Notes under the pieces: model-generated | Databases searched by the model: none | What the model saw: the letters and a program-made list of their open reading frames with translations, nothing else | What the model was told of the DNA's origin: nothing | In this document: positions 17,327-24,948 of the stretch, piece by piece | How positions within the stretch are numbered: the stretch's first letter is position 1 | How the letters are laid out: each line of letters opens with the position of its first letter | From: BRHc4a sp049325055 | Lineage (GTDB): Bacteria; Bacillota; Desulfotomaculia; Desulfotomaculales; Desulfocucumaceae | Reading direction: 5' to 3' | DNA: 47,868 nt | Assembly (NCBI GenBank): GCA_049325055.1 | Contig: JBMOPB010000079.1 | Location: 1 to 47,868 of the forward strand | Translations under genes and position numbers: made by a program

Positions 17327-17416
17327 AAATCGAGTAGGGGCAGTTAACCATAACAAGGCTGCCGTAAAGCTGCATGTGGTGGCGAGCGCCCTGGTGGCTG
17401 GACCCAAACACATATG

Positions 17417-17452
17417 AATACCCTCCATTAGTTGCATGGAGGGTATTTTTTT
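17417..17452 (+). terminator. Strong Rho-independent terminator
   Basis: AATACCCTCCAT / ATGGAGGGTATT, a 12-bp perfect stem with a 7-base loop, then a T run. It ends the GTPase transcript. The 90 bases between the stop codon and this hairpin hold nothing I recognise. Confidence 0.9.
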
Positions 17453-17507
17453 ATCCCACGTGTATCTTTTTTTGCAGGTGGGATATCAGGTTGGGGCCAG
17501 CCGGGGA

Positions 17508-17972
17508 TTACAGTATTTCTTCAATGTAACCCAGTATGTCTACTGAACGAACGACTCCCACCGCTTTCCTGCCGTCAAATACCGGCAAGATATTCACCTT
17601 ATTGCTCATCATTAAATTAATTGCACTGGCAACATCTTGATCTGATTGAATATATGCATCGACTAACGGGCGTATTATCTGGGAAACTCTAGTGACCGCG
17701 CTTTCCCTGATTGATTCAGGATCATATAGGGAATTGTTTCTTTTTATTGTGTTAAGAACATCTCTTATCGTTACGATACCGACAAGTTCTTCTTCATTGT
17801 CGATTTTTCCGGTTTCACTAAAAACCAGAAGTGAACGGAACATATACCCTTTTCCTTCATTAAGGTAACACTTAATAATCCTTATGGCATCTTCCATGGT
17901 GTTAGTTTCATATATTGCCGGATATTTTGCAAGAGGAACCATGAAATCTTTAACTTTTTTTATACCGGACAT
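17508..17972 (-). CDS. Two-CBS-domain protein
   Basis: The 154-residue product consists of a single CBS pair, a module that usually binds adenine nucleotides or related ligands. VKDFMVPLAKYPAIYETNTMEDA followed by LVGIVTIRDVLN forms the first repeat, and VSQIIRPLVDAY, SAINLMMSNKVNILPVF and AVGVVRSVDILGYIEE form the second. No enzyme or DNA-binding domain is attached, so it may act on a partner protein. The start at 17972 is set by GGAGGG 7 bases upstream; the frame open to 18083 lacks such a site. It is a single gene, convergent with the GTPase gene. Confidence 0.85.
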   Translation of the reverse strand: MSGIKKVKDFMVPLAKYPAIYETNTMEDAIRIIKCYLNEGKGYMFRSLLVFSETGKIDNEEELVGIVTIRDVLNTIKRNNSLYDPESIRESAVTRVSQIIRPLVDAYIQSDQDVASAINLMMSNKVNILPVFDGRKAVGVVRSVDILGYIEEIL

Positions 17973-18321
17973 TGTAAACCCTCCTATCTGATCTTTTTTA
18001 ACTATATTTAAAAAGCTGAATATGGGCATATTAAAAATTCCCGAGGATAAAGGCCCCTTACAAATACTGGCTACAAACGCCACTTTTACCAGTTATCACC
18101 ATATTCTTTTTTCTCCGGTTATATTTCTGAAATTTTTGAATTTTCATTTAAATATAAAGAAATGCATACCAAAATACAAGCGATTATCAGCGTAAGTACA
18201 AATTTCCTGACTGCGCGGTCAAATAATTTGGCGAGCAACTCACCACATTATCTGTTCGGGCGGCTGAAGCATCAATCAGCCGTTGAACGGTTTAAACAAC
18301 CCGATAAAGGGCGCCACAGGG

Positions 18322-18392
18322 ACCACAGAGTCCACAGAGATAAAATAGCACTCTAAAATTAAATCTCTTTGTTTCTCTGTACACTCTGTGGT
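18322..18392. repeat. 19-bp inverted repeat (ACCACAGAGT...ACTCTGTGGT)
   Basis: ACCACAGAGTCCACAGAGA (18322-18340) is matched almost perfectly by its reverse complement at 18374-18392, with a 33-base AT-rich centre. This CACAGAG-type palindrome is a common kind of dispersed intergenic repeat in bacteria. One arm overlaps the end of the small frame at 18359-18502. Confidence 0.75.
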
Positions 18393-18502
18393 TTAAATTT
18401 TTTAATGTATTCCATCCGCACCCGGGAGCCGAACGACTTGATGCCGGCTATCCCCCCGGCGGCATTCTCCATATTAACAAATATTTTGTCGTAGTTTGTC
18501 AC
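18359..18502 (-). pseudogene. Small hypothetical frame or gene remnant (47 codons)
   Basis: GTG-started frame with AGG 6 bases upstream. The first 36 residues (starting MTNYDKIFVNMENAAGG after the initiator) have normal composition and GC-rich third positions. The last residues are encoded by an arm of the inverted repeat, which suggests truncation by repeat insertion. I do not recognise the family. Confidence 0.3.
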
Positions 18503-18560
18503 ATTTTACCTGTTCAGTAAATGGAAAAACCGTATAGAATAAGATTACTGAGAACAAAAT

Positions 18561-18655
18561 AAAAAAGCTCCTATATAGCATGCCTTTTAAGGATGTAGTC
18601 TAAGGAAGCTTTTTTGAAACGCTTTTAACGGAAAAGGGCAAATTAAAGAGAACTG
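18561..18655 (+). ncRNA. Structured non-coding element, copy 1
   Basis: Aligns without gaps over about 90 bases to 38781-38870, at roughly 70% identity by eye. The common pattern is AAGCYCCT, a variable hairpin around CATGCC/GATG, then AGGAAGCTT closing on the first block, followed by AAACGC-N-TTTAAC and GGCAAAT. AAGC-TCCT can pair with AGGA-A-GCTT. Copy 1 ends about 40 bases before the selenoglutaredoxin start, so it could be a 5' leader. I cannot match it to a known riboswitch class. Confidence 0.5.
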
Positions 18656-18695
18656 TCACAAAAAATTTAATTTAACGCAACAAAGGAGGTTGACT

Positions 18696-18932
18696 ATGAC
18701 CGACAGGGAAGTTACCGTTTACACCACCCCCACGTGACCCCACTGCAGAACGGTGAAAGAGTTTCTTTCACGCAAGGGAGTGAAATACTCCGAGTTTGAC
18801 ATAGCCAAAGACCAGAATGCCCGTGACCGGATGGTCCAAAAAACCGGGCGGCTTGCTGTCCCCACCATAACTGTGGGCAACGATGTGGTGGTGGGCTATA
18901 ACCCCGCAGAACTTGAGCGGCTGCTGCACTAA
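18696..18932 (+). CDS. Selenocysteine-containing glutaredoxin-like protein (in-frame UGA)
   Basis: A 78-residue thiol/selenol redox protein of the small bacterial glutaredoxin (NrdH/YruB-like) type. ATG 18696 follows CAAAGGAGGT with ideal spacing. The frame runs to TAA at 18930-18932 apart from TGA at 18735-18737 (codon 14), which falls where glutaredoxins have the first cysteine: VYTTPT-U-PHCRTVKEFL. The rest fits the fold: KGVKYSEFDI, then the cis-proline segment LAVPTITVGNDVVVGYNPAEL. A 7-bp hairpin starts 15 bases after the UGA, as expected for a bacterial SECIS. Read as a stop, the UGA would leave 13 codons. No sel genes lie in the window. A sequencing error giving TGT or TGC is the alternative. 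Confidence 0.88.
18753..18771 (+). promoter_or_regulatory. Candidate bacterial SECIS hairpin
   Basis: GTGAAAG-AGTTT-CTTTCAC: a perfect 7-bp stem with a 5-base loop whose second base is G. Twenty-two bases separate the UGA from the loop. These values fit the usual bacterial SECIS limits (stem of at least 4 bp, G within the first two loop bases, 16-37 bases from the UGA). It lies within the glutaredoxin coding sequence. Confidence 0.75.
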
Positions 18933-18957
18933 AGCACGTCTTCTTCCCAAAACAAAC

Positions 18958-18997
18958 ACCCTCCTGACAGGGCGGCCCCGCAGGAGGGTTGTTGTTT
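18958..18997. terminator. Bidirectional terminator between selenoglutaredoxin and thioredoxin genes
   Basis: ACCCTCCTG / CAGGAGGGT stem with a GC-rich loop. T-rich tracts flank it on both strands, so it can serve the plus-strand glutaredoxin gene and the convergent thioredoxin gene. Confidence 0.8.
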
Positions 18998-19017
18998 ATG
19001 TATAAGATACAAACTAA

Positions 19018-19335
19018 TTACAGAAGGCTTTCCAACTTTTTGGCCAAAACATTTTTATGGGTGAAACCAATCATCTGACCCACTACCTGCCCTTTTTTAA
19101 ACATCATAAGGGTGGGAATACTCATGATTCCATACTGCCTGGCCAGGTTCTGGTTGTTGTCAACGTTAACCTTACCCACCTTGACCCGGCCCTCAAACTC
19201 CGCCGCCACCTCTTCCAGGATAGGCGCCATACTCCGGCACGGCCCGCACCACGGCGCCCAGAAGTCGACCAGCACCGGCAAGTCTGAATTGATTACCTCC
19301 TGCACAAAATCGCTTTCGTTTATCTCTGTGGCCAC
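19018..19335 (-). CDS. trxA: Thioredoxin
   Basis: General disulfide reductase of 105 residues with the active site WAPWCGPC and the cis-proline segment IMSIPTLMMF, the classical thioredoxin layout. I chose GTG 19335, preceded by GGGGGAGATGGAAGG. A frame open to 19596 only reads backwards through the fmdB-type gene. It is the last gene of a minus-strand group (ferredoxin, FmdB-type zinc ribbon, thioredoxin), is convergent with the selenoglutaredoxin gene and shares its terminator. A second thioredoxin lies at 38,954. Confidence 0.95.
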   Translation of the reverse strand: MATEINESDFVQEVINSDLPVLVDFWAPWCGPCRSMAPILEEVAAEFEGRVKVGKVNVDNNQNLARQYGIMSIPTLMMFKKGQVVGQMIGFTHKNVLAKKLESLL

Positions 19336-19399
19336 CCTTCCATCTCCCCCCTCTTTTTGATTATATCTTTTGAAAGGCACACGGCCTTTTTCAAACCCC

Positions 19400-19606
19400 T
19401 CACCCGCCCCTGAACCCTCCGCCGGAATTTCCGGATCTTTCAGATCCAAAGCACCCGGATCCCGAATGTATGTTGCAGGCGGTGATAAGCTGTTCCACCT
19501 CCCCGGTCCCGCATTCAGGGCATGTAACCTTGTGGCGTTCAGACATACCTGTGATAACAGTAAACCTGTGACCGCACTTTTTACACCTAAAATCATATAT
19601 AGGCAT
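19400..19606 (-). CDS. FmdB-family zinc-ribbon protein
   Basis: A 68-residue FmdB/regulatory-type zinc ribbon: MPIYDFRCKKCGHRF (Cys8, Cys11) then VTCPECG (Cys29, Cys32), followed by a flexible Gly/Ser-rich tail with one more cysteine. Its function is unknown; the family name comes from a formamidase operon and should not be taken as a role. It lies 16 bases downstream of the small ferredoxin gene and 64 bases before trxA, so the three are probably one transcript. Confidence 0.88.
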   Translation of the reverse strand: MPIYDFRCKKCGHRFTVITGMSERHKVTCPECGTGEVEQLITACNIHSGSGCFGSERSGNSGGGFRGG

Positions 19607-19621
19607 TGTCTTTCACCTCTC

Positions 19622-19789
19622 TTACCCAGTTATTGCGCCGTTTGGACAGGCAAAAACACACTCTTCGCAGTCATCACACAAATCGGTTTCAATAACGGCC
19701 GCAGTTCCCTTGATCTTGATAGCCCCGTTGGGGCAAAACTGGATACAGATTCCGCAACCCTGACAAAGATCCCTGACCACAGTTGCCAT
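19622..19789 (-). CDS. Small 2[4Fe-4S] ferredoxin
   Basis: A 55-residue clostridial-type ferredoxin. Two cluster motifs, CQGCGICIQFCP (Cys9/12/15/19) and CDDCEECVFACP (Cys38/41/44/48), fill almost the whole chain, giving two low-potential [4Fe-4S] clusters for electron transfer in the cytoplasm. The start at 19789 follows AAAGGGAG by 8 bases. It opens the small operon with the FmdB-type protein and thioredoxin, a plausible redox set. The regulator at 19,828 lies just upstream on the same strand. Confidence 0.93.
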   Translation of the reverse strand: MATVVRDLCQGCGICIQFCPNGAIKIKGTAAVIETDLCDDCEECVFACPNGAITG

Positions 19790-19827
19790 TTTTTTGTACT
19801 CCCTTTAGTGATGTTATTTCATAAGGC

Positions 19828-20595
19828 CTAGCTAAGGTCGGATTTTTTAAAGAGCTGTATGAAGTTTAATATAAACTGAAGTTCCTTTTCATTAAGGTTG
19901 CATATCATGTTAAGCACCGACTGCACATTTGGGTGCATCAGCAGCTCACGCAGCTCGGGGTTCATCAGGCTCAGCATCTGGTCGACGGCCCCCGGCTCCA
20001 TTATGAAGTAACAGGGTGAAACCCCCATAACCTCGGCCAGTTTCTCCAGGGTTTTTAAAGAGGGCTGAACCTTCCCCTGCTCTATCTGCCCGATCAGGCC
20101 TGCGGTAACCCCGGCCAGATTGGCCAGGTGCGCCTGGGTGAGGCCGTATTCCTCCCTCAGGGATTTAAGCTTGTGACCCAGGGAACCTTCATGGCTGATT
20201 ACGGCCGAAGGAGGGACGCCAAGCCCCTCGGCGATTCTTTTAAGAGTGTTAAGGGCCGGGTAAACCGTTCCCCTTTCAATTTCGCTCAGGTACGACAGGG
20301 AAATCCCGGCCTTGTTGGCCAGGTCTTGCAGTGACATGTTTTTTTCGCCCCTCATAAGGCGGATCTTGTCACCCAGGGAAAGTCCGGTTTCTGTTACATC
20401 CCCTTCGATGAGCTGCGCCTTTGAAACATTGAGGGCGGCGGCCAGCTTGTCAATTGACTTGAGCGAGGGCCGCTTTGATCCCCTTTCAATTTCGCTTAGG
20501 TATGACAGCGAAAGGTTTGCTCTTCTGGCCATGTCCTGCAACGTATACCCCCGCTCCTCACGGAGGGCTCGTATATGTTCACCCTTAACAATCAT
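19828..20595 (-). CDS. Transcriptional regulator with three tandem XRE-type HTH domains
   Basis: The 255-residue product is almost entirely three Cro/C1-type HTH domains at about 6-63, 75-133 and 140-197. Domains 1 and 2 share LSLSYLSEIERG or ISLSYLSEIERG; domain 3 diverges (VTAGLIGQIEQG). The last 55 residues (MLSLMNPELRELL, ELQFILNFIQLF) look like a small helical oligomerisation module. I chose ATG 20595, with AGGAG 8 bases upstream. It precedes the ferredoxin-fmdB-thioredoxin genes by 38 bases and may regulate or be co-transcribed with them. No ligand domain is visible. Confidence 0.88.
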   Translation of the reverse strand: MIVKGEHIRALREERGYTLQDMARRANLSLSYLSEIERGSKRPSLKSIDKLAAALNVSKAQLIEGDVTETGLSLGDKIRLMRGEKNMSLQDLANKAGISLSYLSEIERGTVYPALNTLKRIAEGLGVPPSAVISHEGSLGHKLKSLREEYGLTQAHLANLAGVTAGLIGQIEQGKVQPSLKTLEKLAEVMGVSPCYFIMEPGAVDQMLSLMNPELRELLMHPNVQSVLNMICNLNEKELQFILNFIQLFKKSDLS

Positions 20596-20754
20596 GGGTT
20601 GCACTCCTGTTGAAATTAAAATTATAATGTTATCGTACTATACTTTGATTAGGCAGTCAATGAAACTTCAGCGGTTCCATATTATTAGCGTAATAAAAAT
20701 ATATTCATTCTTTTACCGGCGTGCTTAATAACTCCCGTGGAGCCGTAATTGCGG

Positions 20755-20822
20755 GTCGGAATACAGAATCCAGACCTGATTTATTCCGAATCCTGAATCC
20801 TGGATTCTGACTCCTGTATTCT
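20755..20822. repeat. Dispersed intergenic repeat, copy 2 (encodes a protein C-terminus)
   Basis: GGTCGGAATACAGAATCCAG is answered by CTGGATTCTGACTCCTGTAT, so the copy is a near-palindrome of the family also seen at 678, 27,470 and 34,549. Its right half is read as the last codons of the penicillin-binding protein gene. Confidence 0.75.
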
Positions 20823-22514
20823 ATTTTTTAAAAGTTCCTCCATTATCTCCCTGAACACCGGGGCGGCAGTTTCTCCCCCGCTGACACCCTCCCTGACCAG
20901 AACGGTTACGGTATACCGTGGTTTATCCAGGGGGCCGTATCCCGAAAACCAGGCGTTGACCGCCCCCCCGCTTTCCGCCAGCTGGGCGGATCCGGTTTTT
21001 CCGGCCGCTCCCCCTCCGGGCACCCAGGCCTTCCGGCCCACGCCCTGCCTTGTCACCATTTCCATCAACTGCCCCACCCGGGCTGCAATTTCCGGGGAAA
21101 TCACCCTGACCGGTTCAAAGGCCGGTATTTTTACGGTGGAACCCCTGGACGGGCGTATTTCCCTGACCAGCCTCGGCTGTACATACAGCCCGCCGCCGGC
21201 CACCGAGTTAACCATGGCTGTTATTTGCAATGGCGAGGCCAGTAAGGGGCCCTGGCCCACACTGCTGTTTGCCAGGTTATACTTCCCGGCCACCAGGTCC
21301 AGATTCTGGCGCCGGTCATGAGCTACAGGGTAGCCAATGACGGTCTGGTTGTCCAGCCCCATGGCCCGGGCGTAGGAGATAATTTTTTGCGGCCCCAGCT
21401 GACGGCCAAGGCTGACAAAAGCAGGGTTGCAGGACTGGGCGAAAGCCTCGGCAAAGGTGATGGACCCGTGCCCCTCCCCGTACCAGCAGCGCACCGGCTT
21501 GTCCCCGTGCCCCAGGCAGGTGAAACGCGTATCAAGGTCCGCCACACCTTCGGACAGTGCAGCCACAGCCACCACCACCTTAAAAATTGAGCCGGGCTGA
21601 AAAAGCATCAGCGACTGGTTTATAAATCTCTCATCACCGTCCCCGTACAAGCGTTCCGCATAAGCCGGGTCCGGGCTGTAAGAAGGGCGGGAAGCCATGG
21701 CCAGTATATCGCCGCTGGAAGTTTCCATAACCACCACGGCGCCCTTTTTAACGTACCTGTCCATAACACTCTCCACCACCCCCTGGATGCCGGCGTCAAT
21801 TGTGGTCACCACATCGCTGCGGCATGAGTCGGGAAGCCCTGTGTGTACCGTAAGGGGCAAACCGGGCAGTCGCTTTCCCATGGCATCGGTGTACAGAACA
21901 GCCATGCCCGAGGAATACTGCCCCTTCAATTCCCTTTCATAAAAATACTCTATCCCCTGCCGCCCGGTCCAGTCACTGAGGCTGTATGTCTTGCCGTTTG
22001 CCCGTGCCAGGTGTTCCAGTTCGTCCAGGTCCCTTATCCTTCCCAGGTGCCCCACCATATGAACGGCCAGGGGCCTGGGACCGTAACGAATACTGTAAGG
22101 GACCACCAGCACTCCGTCCCAACCCTGCTCCTCAATGGACCGGGACTGCTCGCCTGTTATTTTAAACGGCAGCATCACCGGTTTCCTGCCTGACAGCATG
22201 TCTCTCAAAACATGAAATTCGGCCCCTGTAGCCCTGCTAATGCCTGAGGCCACTGAATCGGGATCATCCAGCAAGTCGGGGAATATCACAACTCTGTTGG
22301 AATTGTAGGTTCCGGTCAGGGGCTGCAGGTTCCGGTCCAGCACTTGCCCCCTGGAGTAGTCCTCCAGGGACACCTCCAAAGTTTCCCCTGCCATGGCCAT
22401 CCGGGCGTATTGTTCTCCCCGCACGACCTGGATATAGCCGAGGCGGGCTCCAGCCAGAATGAAAAAAAAGACCAATATGAATAACGTCCATATCAGCCTT
22501 CCCTTGATTTCCAT
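20781..22514 (-). CDS. Class B penicillin-binding protein (PbpI/YrrR position)
   Basis: Membrane-anchored transpeptidase that crosslinks peptidoglycan. The 577-residue product has one N-terminal membrane segment (about 8-25), a dimerisation/pedestal region and a transpeptidase domain with SxxK (PGSIFKV), SxN (QSCNPAF) and KTG (AGKTGSAQ). It is shorter than SpoVD-type proteins and lacks PASTA domains. Its place with the U32, MltG, RuvX, IreB and AlaS genes equals that of B. subtilis yrrR (pbpI). The last residues (NRIQESESRIQDSE) are low-complexity and are encoded by the dispersed repeat, so the native C-terminus was probably extended. Confidence 0.9.
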   Translation of the reverse strand: MEIKGRLIWTLFILVFFFILAGARLGYIQVVRGEQYARMAMAGETLEVSLEDYSRGQVLDRNLQPLTGTYNSNRVVIFPDLLDDPDSVASGISRATGAEFHVLRDMLSGRKPVMLPFKITGEQSRSIEEQGWDGVLVVPYSIRYGPRPLAVHMVGHLGRIRDLDELEHLARANGKTYSLSDWTGRQGIEYFYERELKGQYSSGMAVLYTDAMGKRLPGLPLTVHTGLPDSCRSDVVTTIDAGIQGVVESVMDRYVKKGAVVVMETSSGDILAMASRPSYSPDPAYAERLYGDGDERFINQSLMLFQPGSIFKVVVAVAALSEGVADLDTRFTCLGHGDKPVRCWYGEGHGSITFAEAFAQSCNPAFVSLGRQLGPQKIISYARAMGLDNQTVIGYPVAHDRRQNLDLVAGKYNLANSSVGQGPLLASPLQITAMVNSVAGGGLYVQPRLVREIRPSRGSTVKIPAFEPVRVISPEIAARVGQLMEMVTRQGVGRKAWVPGGGAAGKTGSAQLAESGGAVNAWFSGYGPLDKPRYTVTVLVREGVSGGETAAPVFREIMEELLKNRIQESESRIQDSE

Positions 22515-22571
22515 TTATCCCAGCCTTCTCATAATCTTACCTGTTAATAGCTTGTCCGGGACAACACTCCG

Positions 22572-23792
22572 TTAAACCTCCAGCCTCCTGAGGAGGCTGT
22601 ATTCCTCCACCGGGAATTCACAGGGGATAAATACCGTCTGGCAGGGGTGCGGGGCCGAGTCGACAGCGTTCCCCTCCGGGTCGAAAAGTTCCTCCACCCT
22701 GAATTCCACGGGGGGGCCGGCGGGCCTCAACATCTCCAGTGTTTCTCCACGGCAAAAGCGGTTTCTCTGCTCCACCTTCACAAGTTTACGGTCCGGGTGG
22801 TACCCCTTTACCATTCCCACGAAGGTGCAATTCCTCCGGTAAATCCCTTCCACATCCCCGTGGCCGGCCAGTGTGCCGTCACCGGCCAGAAATCCGGTGG
22901 TATAGTCCCTGTTGCTGACCTTGCCAAGCTCGTCCAGCCAGGCTTGATCCACCCTGAATTCTTCCGGGTTTTTCAGCATCATGTCAATGGCCTCCCGGTA
23001 CACCTTCACCACCGTGGCCACGTAATGAACGCTTTTCACCCGGCCCTCGATTTTAAAGCTGTCAACACCTGCCCCGGCCAGGTCAGGCAGATACGTCAGC
23101 AGGCAAAGATCCCTGGAGCTGAGAATAAATGTGCCCCTGTTTTCCTCCAGCACCGGGAAATATTGTTCCGGCCTTTTTTCCTCCACCAGGGAGTACCTCC
23201 ACCTGCAGGACTGGGCACAATCTCCCAGGTTGGCGTCTCTCCCGGCCATGTATTTGCTTAAGAGGCAGCGGCCGGAGTATGAAATGCACATTGCCCCGTG
23301 CACAAAAACCTCCAGGGCCACCGACACCCTCTCCCTGACTTCCCTTATCTCGTCCAGTGAAAGTTCCCTGGCCAGCACTATCCTGGAAACACCCTGGGTC
23401 TCCCAGAAGGCGGCGGCGTATGAGTTGGTGGTATTGGCCTGGGTGCTTATATGAACAGGCATGTCCGGAGCCTCGGCCCTGACCAGGCTTAAAACGCCGG
23501 GGTCAGCCACGATCAGTCCGTCAACCCCAATTTCCCGGAGCGTCCCCACGTATTGGGGAAGGCCCGCAAAATCGCGGTTGTGGGCGAATACATTCACGGT
23601 AACATAGACCCTTACTTTATTCCGGCGGGAAAACATAACCGCCTCCGATATCTCGTCGATGGTGAAATTGTCGGCCCCCATCCGCAGGCCGTAACGGGGG
23701 CCCCCCAGGTAAACGGCATCGGCCCCGTAAATCACCGCCGCTTTAAGTTTTTCCAAATTGCCGGCAGGGGCCAGCAGTTCCGGTCTCTTCAT
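22572..23792 (-). CDS. U32-family protein (YrrO/TrhP-like tRNA hydroxylation factor)
   Basis: Historically called collagenase-like peptidase U32; related proteins are now linked to RNA hydroxylation (TrhP for 5-hydroxyuridine in tRNA, RlhA for 23S rRNA). The 406-residue product starts MKRPELLAPAGNLEKLKAA and carries the U32 signature EVFVHGAMCISYSGRCLLS, with cysteines that probably bind an iron-sulfur cluster together with the later GDCAQSCRW pair. The position next to mltG matches yrrN-yrrO in Bacillus. A single gene stands here where Bacillus has two. Start ATG 23792 is 21 bases after the mltG stop, with GGGGTGA upstream. Confidence 0.85.
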   Translation of the reverse strand: MKRPELLAPAGNLEKLKAAVIYGADAVYLGGPRYGLRMGADNFTIDEISEAVMFSRRNKVRVYVTVNVFAHNRDFAGLPQYVGTLREIGVDGLIVADPGVLSLVRAEAPDMPVHISTQANTTNSYAAAFWETQGVSRIVLARELSLDEIREVRERVSVALEVFVHGAMCISYSGRCLLSKYMAGRDANLGDCAQSCRWRYSLVEEKRPEQYFPVLEENRGTFILSSRDLCLLTYLPDLAGAGVDSFKIEGRVKSVHYVATVVKVYREAIDMMLKNPEEFRVDQAWLDELGKVSNRDYTTGFLAGDGTLAGHGDVEGIYRRNCTFVGMVKGYHPDRKLVKVEQRNRFCRGETLEMLRPAGPPVEFRVEELFDPEGNAVDSAPHPCQTVFIPCEFPVEEYSLLRRLEV

Positions 23793-23813
23793 CGGAAATC
23801 ACCCCGGAAGTCG

Positions 23814-24857
23814 TCATTCCTGATATTTCATACGGTTGTTATTATGTCCCTCGAGGCTGGAGGAAAAAGCATGAGTCCCGTCGGGCTTGGCCACATAATA
23901 CAAATAATCGGTGTCCGCAGGCTCCAGAACGGCCAGAAGGGAGGCCCGTCCCGGTGAATTTATCGGACCCGGTGGAAGCCCGCTGACGCGGTATGTGTTG
24001 TAAGGCGAATTCACTTCCAGGTCTTTGTAATATATCTTTTTGGGCTGCCCGCCCAGGGCGTACTTGACGGTGGCGTCTATCTGCAGCGGCATGCCGAGGC
24101 GGAGCCTGTTGTAAATTACGCTGGCGATTACCGGCCGCTCCTCGTTTACCGCAGCCTCACCCTCTATCATGGACGCTATGGTCAAAGCCTCATGCAAGGT
24201 CAGATTTCTTTCCCCGGCCTTCCTCTCATAGTCCAGCGACTTGATTTCGGACTCGAACCTGTTCAGCATCATCCCGATTATTTCTTCCTCTGCGGTCCCG
24301 CTGCCGATATAATACGTATCCGGAAAGAGATATCCTTCCAGCCCCTCGTCCGGAGGTATCTTTTTGATAAATTCGTTTTTATAAACGTGTTTCCCGGCAA
24401 CCAGGGTTTTAAACCTTCCCCTGTCCATTACTCCCTTCTGTGCCAGCAGGTCTTCCAACTGGGAAAGGCTGTATCCCTCCGGGACCGTAATTACAATCCT
24501 TTCCTGGGCCCCGGCCACCAGCGCGCCCACCATTTCGGGCACCGACTGCCCACTGTTGAATATATAGCGGCCGGGTTTCAGTTTTTGATCCACATTGTTA
24601 AGCCGTGCATAAATTGTAACCACACCCGGCCCTCTTACCAGGCCCTTTTTATGGAGCATTTCACCTATGGTGGCTCCGGTTGCGTTTTCAGGTATGACTA
24701 CGCTTACCTCTCCGGAATTCTTCCCCTGCCCCGCCGGCAAAAGGAGAGCTTTCCAGTAGAGCGCCCCCAGGATAGAAAACAACGCCAGTACCATAACAGC
24801 AAAGATCATAAACGCCCGCCCGGTGATTAAATTGTAGCTATATCTTGCTCTTTTCAC
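23814..24857 (-). CDS. mltG: Endolytic transglycosylase MltG
   Basis: Membrane-bound lytic transglycosylase that cuts nascent glycan strands near the membrane and limits their length. The 347-residue product has an N-terminal membrane helix (about 17-38), a LysM-like portion and the YceG catalytic domain: GYLFPDTYYI, the catalytic glutamate in IASMIEGEA, SVIYNRL, LQIDATVKYAL and SPYNTYRVSGLPPGPI. The GTG start at 24857 is modestly supported. It probably forms an operon with the U32 gene downstream. Upstream lies a hairpin-rich spacer (24,949-25,134). Confidence 0.93.
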   Translation of the reverse strand: MKRARYSYNLITGRAFMIFAVMVLALFSILGALYWKALLLPAGQGKNSGEVSVVIPENATGATIGEMLHKKGLVRGPGVVTIYARLNNVDQKLKPGRYIFNSGQSVPEMVGALVAGAQERIVITVPEGYSLSQLEDLLAQKGVMDRGRFKTLVAGKHVYKNEFIKKIPPDEGLEGYLFPDTYYIGSGTAEEEIIGMMLNRFESEIKSLDYERKAGERNLTLHEALTIASMIEGEAAVNEERPVIASVIYNRLRLGMPLQIDATVKYALGGQPKKIYYKDLEVNSPYNTYRVSGLPPGPINSPGRASLLAVLEPADTDYLYYVAKPDGTHAFSSSLEGHNNNRMKYQE

Positions 24858-24948
24858 ACTTCACAACCCGTATTTAAAAAATGTATTACTAAAATAATTA
24901 TTGCCAAAAAAAAAGCGGAATTAAATAGTTTTCCGGAGGACATAATAA

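Noticed and set aside
17327..17416. Possible small RNA after the GTPase gene
   Set aside because: A few GC-rich words but no tRNA cloverleaf, no clear hairpin other than the terminator and no promoter.
18696..18737. Glutaredoxin gene as a frameshifted or nonsense pseudogene
   Set aside because: The rest of the frame is intact and the UGA is exactly at a redox cysteine position with a suitable hairpin, which is unlikely for random decay.
19336..19596. N-terminal extension of thioredoxin
   Set aside because: The extra 87 residues merely read another frame of the FmdB-type gene; GTG 19335 has a strong ribosome site and gives the standard thioredoxin length.
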